Assembly: GCF_030063205.1 (NCBI RefSeq)
Contig: NZ_JASISQ010000001.1
Location: 361,152 to 425,151 of the forward strand
Direction of reading: 5' to 3'
Source of the DNA: Arthrobacter antibioticus
GTDB taxonomy: Bacteria; Actinomycetota; Actinomycetes; Actinomycetales; Micrococcaceae
DNA: 64,000 bases
Shown piece by piece: positions 60,220-64,000 of the stretch. The notes under the pieces were generated by a model. That model was not told the origin of the DNA and did no database searches. It saw only the letters and a program-made list of their open reading frames with translations. A program made the translations under genes and the position numbers. Each line of letters opens with the position of its first letter. The stretch's first letter is position 1.

Positions 60220-63200
60220 TTAAGCAACATACGGGGGTTGCTGTGAGCCTCTTTGATGGTATCGGTTTGCCGGGGCACCAACCAACACGGGCGGCTCCGG
60301 GAGTAGATGGGTGTTTTGTAGATCCCAGGCTTCCAACGCTTGCACCGTGATCCCACGTGGACCTGTGCGTCGCGTGAGCCCGCGAATGAGCAGTATTCGG
60401 GTACCAAAAAGCAATGGTCCGGACTTTTCCTGCGCCTCGGTGAAGAACGTTGTATCCACACACCCAGTGCCGTCATCGATGCTGATGAACACTACCCGTT
60501 TCCCGCCCCGCATGGGCGGTGTTTGGGTTGCCACCCGCACCCCCGCCACCAAGACTTCCGTATTATTGCGCAGAGCCAGCAAGTGTTCGGCTCGGATCAC
60601 ACCCAGCCGGTCCAACAGTGGGGCATAACTATCCATCAGGTGTCCACTGACATCCAAGGACAACAAATCCAGTTCCGTACCCACCGTCTGCGCCAAATCT
60701 GCTGGCGAGTGGATCGCCTGAAGGCTGCCCAGTTCAATATCCTCTAAGGGCAATGCCAACTGTCCGGTAATAGCTTGGGTTCGTTTATTTGACTTATGCG
60801 CCGGCAGGCTATTGACGTGTGCAACGAGGTCCGCCCTGTTGGCCGTATTCCCTGTCCCAACTTGTGCCTGACGGTGCAGGGAATCCAGGGCTCCCAGCTG
60901 GGCCAAGCGTTTCAAGGTTGGTCGGCTCATTTTGGCCCGGTCACGCAGGTCCGCTAGAGATTCATAGGGTTGACCGGCCACAATGCGTTTGAGTTCTGTA
61001 CCCGAAACGCCGTATACCCCGGCCAGACTTAGCCGGATGCCGGTCACAGCCTCGCCCTCAGCATCCTTACCACTGACATACCTGCCCACCACATCCTTAA
61101 TAACCCGCTCCGCCCGGTACTCCCCGGTGCTTGCATTGATATCAAGGGCAAGGATGGGTATGCCCAGGCGTCTGGCCTCGGAAACCAATAAACGCCGCGG
61201 GTACATACCTGGATCGTGTTCCCACAAGCCTGCCAAAAACTCCGCAGGGTGGTGTGCTTTTAGCCAAGCGGATTGGTAGGTCGGAATGGCGAAAGCAGCA
61301 CCATGGGCCTTGCAAAAACCAAAGCTTCCAAAGGCCCTCAGCGTCTCCCACACCTCCTCAATGACGGCCTGGCTGTAGCCATGCTCTGCCGAGTTGTCCC
61401 TAAAGTACTTTTCCACAACCGGTTCCAACATTGGGTTCCCCAGCTGACGCCTAAACTCGTCCGCCCGGGACAATGTGCACTTGGTCATAGTGCTGAAGGT
61501 GCGCAGTACCTGTTCGTGAAAAACCGTCACTCCATGGGTTTCCTGCAGCACTGGTATGAGGTCCGAATGAGCGTAGTGTGCTTGCGCGAAACCTGCCCGG
61601 CTCTCTAAAAAAGGTTTCACCATATTTGATTTCATGGGCCCAGGTCGGAACAGCGAAATGTCAATGACAAGGTCACTGAACTCTGTGGGGGCCATTTTTC
61701 CCACCAGCTCCCGCTGCCCCGGTGACTCAATTTGAAAGCAACCCAGCGTGTGGGTGCTGCGGATCAGCTCAAAAGTGGGTTCGTCGTCGAGCGGGACGGC
61801 GTCAAGATCGATCCCACCATCCTCGCCGATGAAAGGGGCGTCAGGGGTATGCCCGCCTTCAGCTGCCACAGCCTTCTTCGACGGGTGTAACCGGATGACT
61901 TCTCGCACCGCATAAGCCATGGCACTTTGCATGCGCACACCCAGGACGTCGAGTTTGAGCATTCCCATTGCATCCATGTCATGTTTGTCGAACTGGCTCA
62001 TGGGCAGCCCCATCCCACTGGGCTGGACAGGCGTGCGGCTCAGCAACGAGGAATCCCCCAAGATCACTCCACACGGGTGCATTGAAATATGCCTGGGCAG
62101 CCTGTCCAGACGCTCGGTGAGGTCAACCAGTAGATCCAACTGGCCACCGCGTTCCCGGGCGCCGCCGGCTTGACTGAACTCTTCGCGCTCCTCCCCCTCA
62201 GGGTCTCCACCTTCTTGGTTGTAGCGAGACTGCCGGACTTGATCCGCAAAATCTCGCAGTTCAGGCTTCTCCTCCAACGCTTCCCTGAAAGAACCCGCCG
62301 AGAAACGCCACAATTGCTTGGCAATTTGATCAATTTCCCGTTTTTCTATCCCCAACGCCAGCCCCGCGTCCCTCACAGCACCGCGAGCACGATAACTATT
62401 TTGCATACTCATCAAGGTGACTCGTTTGGCACCAAAACGAGAAAATATTCGCCTATACACGTTATGGCGTTGAGCACTTTCCACATCAAGATCAATGTCA
62501 GGCAGCGTAGACCTGTCACTGGAAAGAAATCTTTCAAAAAGGAGGTCGTTGGCTATAGGGTCAACAGCGCTAACGCCCAAAACATAATTAACCAACGACG
62601 ACGCCCCGGAACCTCTTGCTGCCCGGCGCACCCCCATTTCGCGAATCATTTCAGAGACTTCGGCCACAGTCAGAAAGTACGATTCGAAACCCAGCCCACC
62701 AATAGTGGCCAGTTCCATCTCAAGCCGGTTGCGGACTTTGTGCAGCTTCTCACCACGGAGGTCCCCAAACCGTTGAACAAGCCCTGCTTCGCTGCGCTGG
62801 CGTAGTTCGATGCCCGCCGGCTGGGACAGTCCCAAAACATCCAGTTCAGGGGTGGTTGGTTTTTTCCAGCCCAGATCGCTGGCCGGGTCCAGCCTGCACT
62901 TGTCAGCCAACTGGGCTGTGTTGGCCCACAGCTGTTCCAGCTCGGCACTGCCGTAGCCGCTTTGGTACACAATTTCTTTAGCTACTGCGGCCATCTGGGC
63001 GGCGCTTTTAAGCCAGGCCTGACCCGTAGGTTGCAAATCGTGGAGACGCTCAAGAGGGGCAATGTTCCGCGCAGCATCCAGAACATCTGCTGTAGGCGCG
63101 TCCTCCTCACGGGTGTAGCGCGCCGCGTTGCTCAGAACGGCAGGAACACCGAATTCCTGCGCCAGCTTTAGCATCCGCACCGCGTGAGCTGTGCTCATGG

Positions 63201-63762
63201 GAGCGCCAGGGGTACTGAGATGGCTGAGGATCTCAACAACCATTGACCCTGCTGGCATGGCGTTGCGCCACGCCAAAAATTTTGTGCGCGGAAGTAAATA
63301 CTTGCGCCCGTTCAACGACCTGCCAACGGGTGAGTAGGGACCCAACAATACTGTCAACGCCGGCTTCTGAGTCTCCGGATCAAGCACACCGGCAGCCAGC
63401 TGCTCCAGCGTGATCCCCACCACCGGCTGGTTATGGGCGGCCGAGATCAGGCTGCACAGGGCGGCGTATCCTGCCCCCGGGGCCATACAAGCGTTTCCAT
63501 GGGCTAGGACAACCACCCTTCCCACTTTTTCAAGACCCTCCGAGCCTTCTTCCAAAACGGCAAGGTCCACACCAATGATTGGGTCTATTCCAGCGGCCAT
63601 GCACGCTTTAACATGTTTTACCGAGCCATAAAGACCGTCCCGGTCGGTGACAGCCAGCGCATCACCGTCCACTGCGGCCGTTTGGGCAAGATCGTCGGGC
63701 CAGGAAACCCCAAAGTGGGCACTGTAGGCGGAGTAGCTATGCAAATGGACAAAGTTACGCAC
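60220..63762 (-). CDS. dnaE2: Error-prone DNA polymerase, DnaE2-like (C family)
   Basis: Damage-tolerance DNA polymerase. From the GTG at 63762 it has 1180 residues: an N-terminal PHP domain (VHLHSYSAYSAHFGVSW; later TDRDGLYG, in which the usual second His of the DHDG-type motif is Arg), the polymerase palm with the catalytic Asp pair in LPDIDLDVESAQRH, fingers with FGFCKAHGAAFA, a helix-hairpin-helix region and a terminal OB fold (EVLVAGVRVATQTPP). It is shorter than replicative DnaE1 and lacks its C-terminal tau-binding tail, which supports DnaE2. The GTG overlaps the preceding gene by eight bases. Confidence 0.9.
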   Translation of the reverse strand: MRNFVHLHSYSAYSAHFGVSWPDDLAQTAAVDGDALAVTDRDGLYGSVKHVKACMAAGIDPIIGVDLAVLEEGSEGLEKVGRVVVLAHGNACMAPGAGYAALCSLISAAHNQPVVGITLEQLAAGVLDPETQKPALTVLLGPYSPVGRSLNGRKYLLPRTKFLAWRNAMPAGSMVVEILSHLSTPGAPMSTAHAVRMLKLAQEFGVPAVLSNAARYTREEDAPTADVLDAARNIAPLERLHDLQPTGQAWLKSAAQMAAVAKEIVYQSGYGSAELEQLWANTAQLADKCRLDPASDLGWKKPTTPELDVLGLSQPAGIELRQRSEAGLVQRFGDLRGEKLHKVRNRLEMELATIGGLGFESYFLTVAEVSEMIREMGVRRAARGSGASSLVNYVLGVSAVDPIANDLLFERFLSSDRSTLPDIDLDVESAQRHNVYRRIFSRFGAKRVTLMSMQNSYRARGAVRDAGLALGIEKREIDQIAKQLWRFSAGSFREALEEKPELRDFADQVRQSRYNQEGGDPEGEEREEFSQAGGARERGGQLDLLVDLTERLDRLPRHISMHPCGVILGDSSLLSRTPVQPSGMGLPMSQFDKHDMDAMGMLKLDVLGVRMQSAMAYAVREVIRLHPSKKAVAAEGGHTPDAPFIGEDGGIDLDAVPLDDEPTFELIRSTHTLGCFQIESPGQRELVGKMAPTEFSDLVIDISLFRPGPMKSNMVKPFLESRAGFAQAHYAHSDLIPVLQETHGVTVFHEQVLRTFSTMTKCTLSRADEFRRQLGNPMLEPVVEKYFRDNSAEHGYSQAVIEEVWETLRAFGSFGFCKAHGAAFAIPTYQSAWLKAHHPAEFLAGLWEHDPGMYPRRLLVSEARRLGIPILALDINASTGEYRAERVIKDVVGRYVSGKDAEGEAVTGIRLSLAGVYGVSGTELKRIVAGQPYESLADLRDRAKMSRPTLKRLAQLGALDSLHRQAQVGTGNTANRADLVAHVNSLPAHKSNKRTQAITGQLALPLEDIELGSLQAIHSPADLAQTVGTELDLLSLDVSGHLMDSYAPLLDRLGVIRAEHLLALRNNTEVLVAGVRVATQTPPMRGGKRVVFISIDDGTGCVDTTFFTEAQEKSGPLLFGTRILLIRGLTRRTGPRGITVQALEAWDLQNTHLLPEPPVLVGAPANRYHQRGSQQPPYVA

Positions 63763-64000
63763 CGCCCTGCTCCTCCATAAACAACTCATCCACAGCGTCA
63801 TATATCTTTATGACGCGCCACCGTTCACTAGGCCGGTAGCGCACCACATCAACGGTTAAACTTTCATGTGCAGCTTCTGCAGGACCTTGCCCTGCCTCTT
63901 CCCGATGGACCTGCAACCGCCACATTTGCCTGTCAACAACCCCTACTCCTTCCCCCGGACGCACGCGTTTCTCGCTCTCCCACCAGGATCGGCGCTCATA
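63755..64000 (-). CDS. C-terminal fragment of a protein upstream of dnaE2 (unidentified)
   Basis: The frame is open from the right edge to the stop at 63755, giving the last 81 residues. The fragment is charged, with RRSWWESEKR, QMWRLQVHREE and RPSERWRVIKIYDAVDELF. The overlap with the polymerase start indicates one transcript. In related actinobacteria the gene here encodes either an ImuB-type Y-family polymerase or a small DUF6504 protein; the Trp-rich pattern is like both C-termini, so I leave it open. Confidence 0.6.
   Translation of the reverse strand, partial: YERRSWWESEKRVRPGEGVGVVDRQMWRLQVHREEAGQGPAEAAHESLTVDVVRYRPSERWRVIKIYDAVDELFMEEQGGA

Overview
The window reads as a contiguous stretch of chromosome from a high-GC Gram-positive actinobacterium, most likely a member of the Micrococcaceae (Arthrobacter or a close relative). 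The reasons are the gene order (pyrR-pyrB-pyrC-membrane protein-carA-carB-pyrF-mihF-gmk-rpoZ-coaBC-metK-priA; aroC-aroK-aroB-efp-nusB; ruvC-ruvA-ruvB-yajC-secD-secF-relA; thrS-HIT-PI phosphate synthase), actinobacteria-only families (mIHF, the degenerate PriA, an acVLRF1-like protein, PI phosphate synthase) and frequent GTG/TTG starts. I saw no rRNA, tRNA, CRISPR array, insertion sequence or prophage.

Layout. (1) 1-14.7 kb, minus strand: an almost gapless pyrimidine supergene cluster, preceded by a recognisable PyrR-binding RNA hairpin and running on into a nucleoid protein, guanylate kinase, RNA polymerase omega, CoA biosynthesis, S-adenosylmethionine synthesis and PriA. (2) 14.9-16.4 kb, plus: a PrsW-like membrane protease. 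(3) 16.5-30.2 kb, minus: nusB, efp, a small TPR-like protein, the shikimate genes aroB/aroK/aroC/aroE, mltG, ruvX, alaS, two small membrane-associated proteins, rpsD and rarA. (4) 30.2-41.4 kb, mixed strands: a release-factor-like protein, aspS, hisS, a membrane cyclophilin, a DUF349 protein, an AbiEi-like protein, a probably frameshifted membrane protein, and relA. (5) 41.5-49.1 kb, minus: secDF-yajC, ruvBAC, yebC, pdxT. (6) 49.2-55.8 kb: an accessory-looking block (an asparagine synthetase fused to a CofE-like domain, M3 peptidase, GNAT, DapA-like aldolase) that separates pdxT from pdxS and carries 32-bp repeats in opposite orientations around the aldolase gene. (7) 55.9-64 kb, minus: pdxS, PI phosphate synthase, HIT hydrolase, thrS, an error-prone C-family DNA polymerase and the 3' end of another gene.

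The most unusual items are the 894-residue AsnB fusion protein, the splitting of pdxS from pdxT by a repeat-bearing block, the PyrR hairpin whose lower stem covers purine-rich sequence before the pyrR start, a release-factor homologue whose catalytic loop looks altered, and a recurring pattern of short (9-32 bp) tandem duplications at gene ends and leaders.
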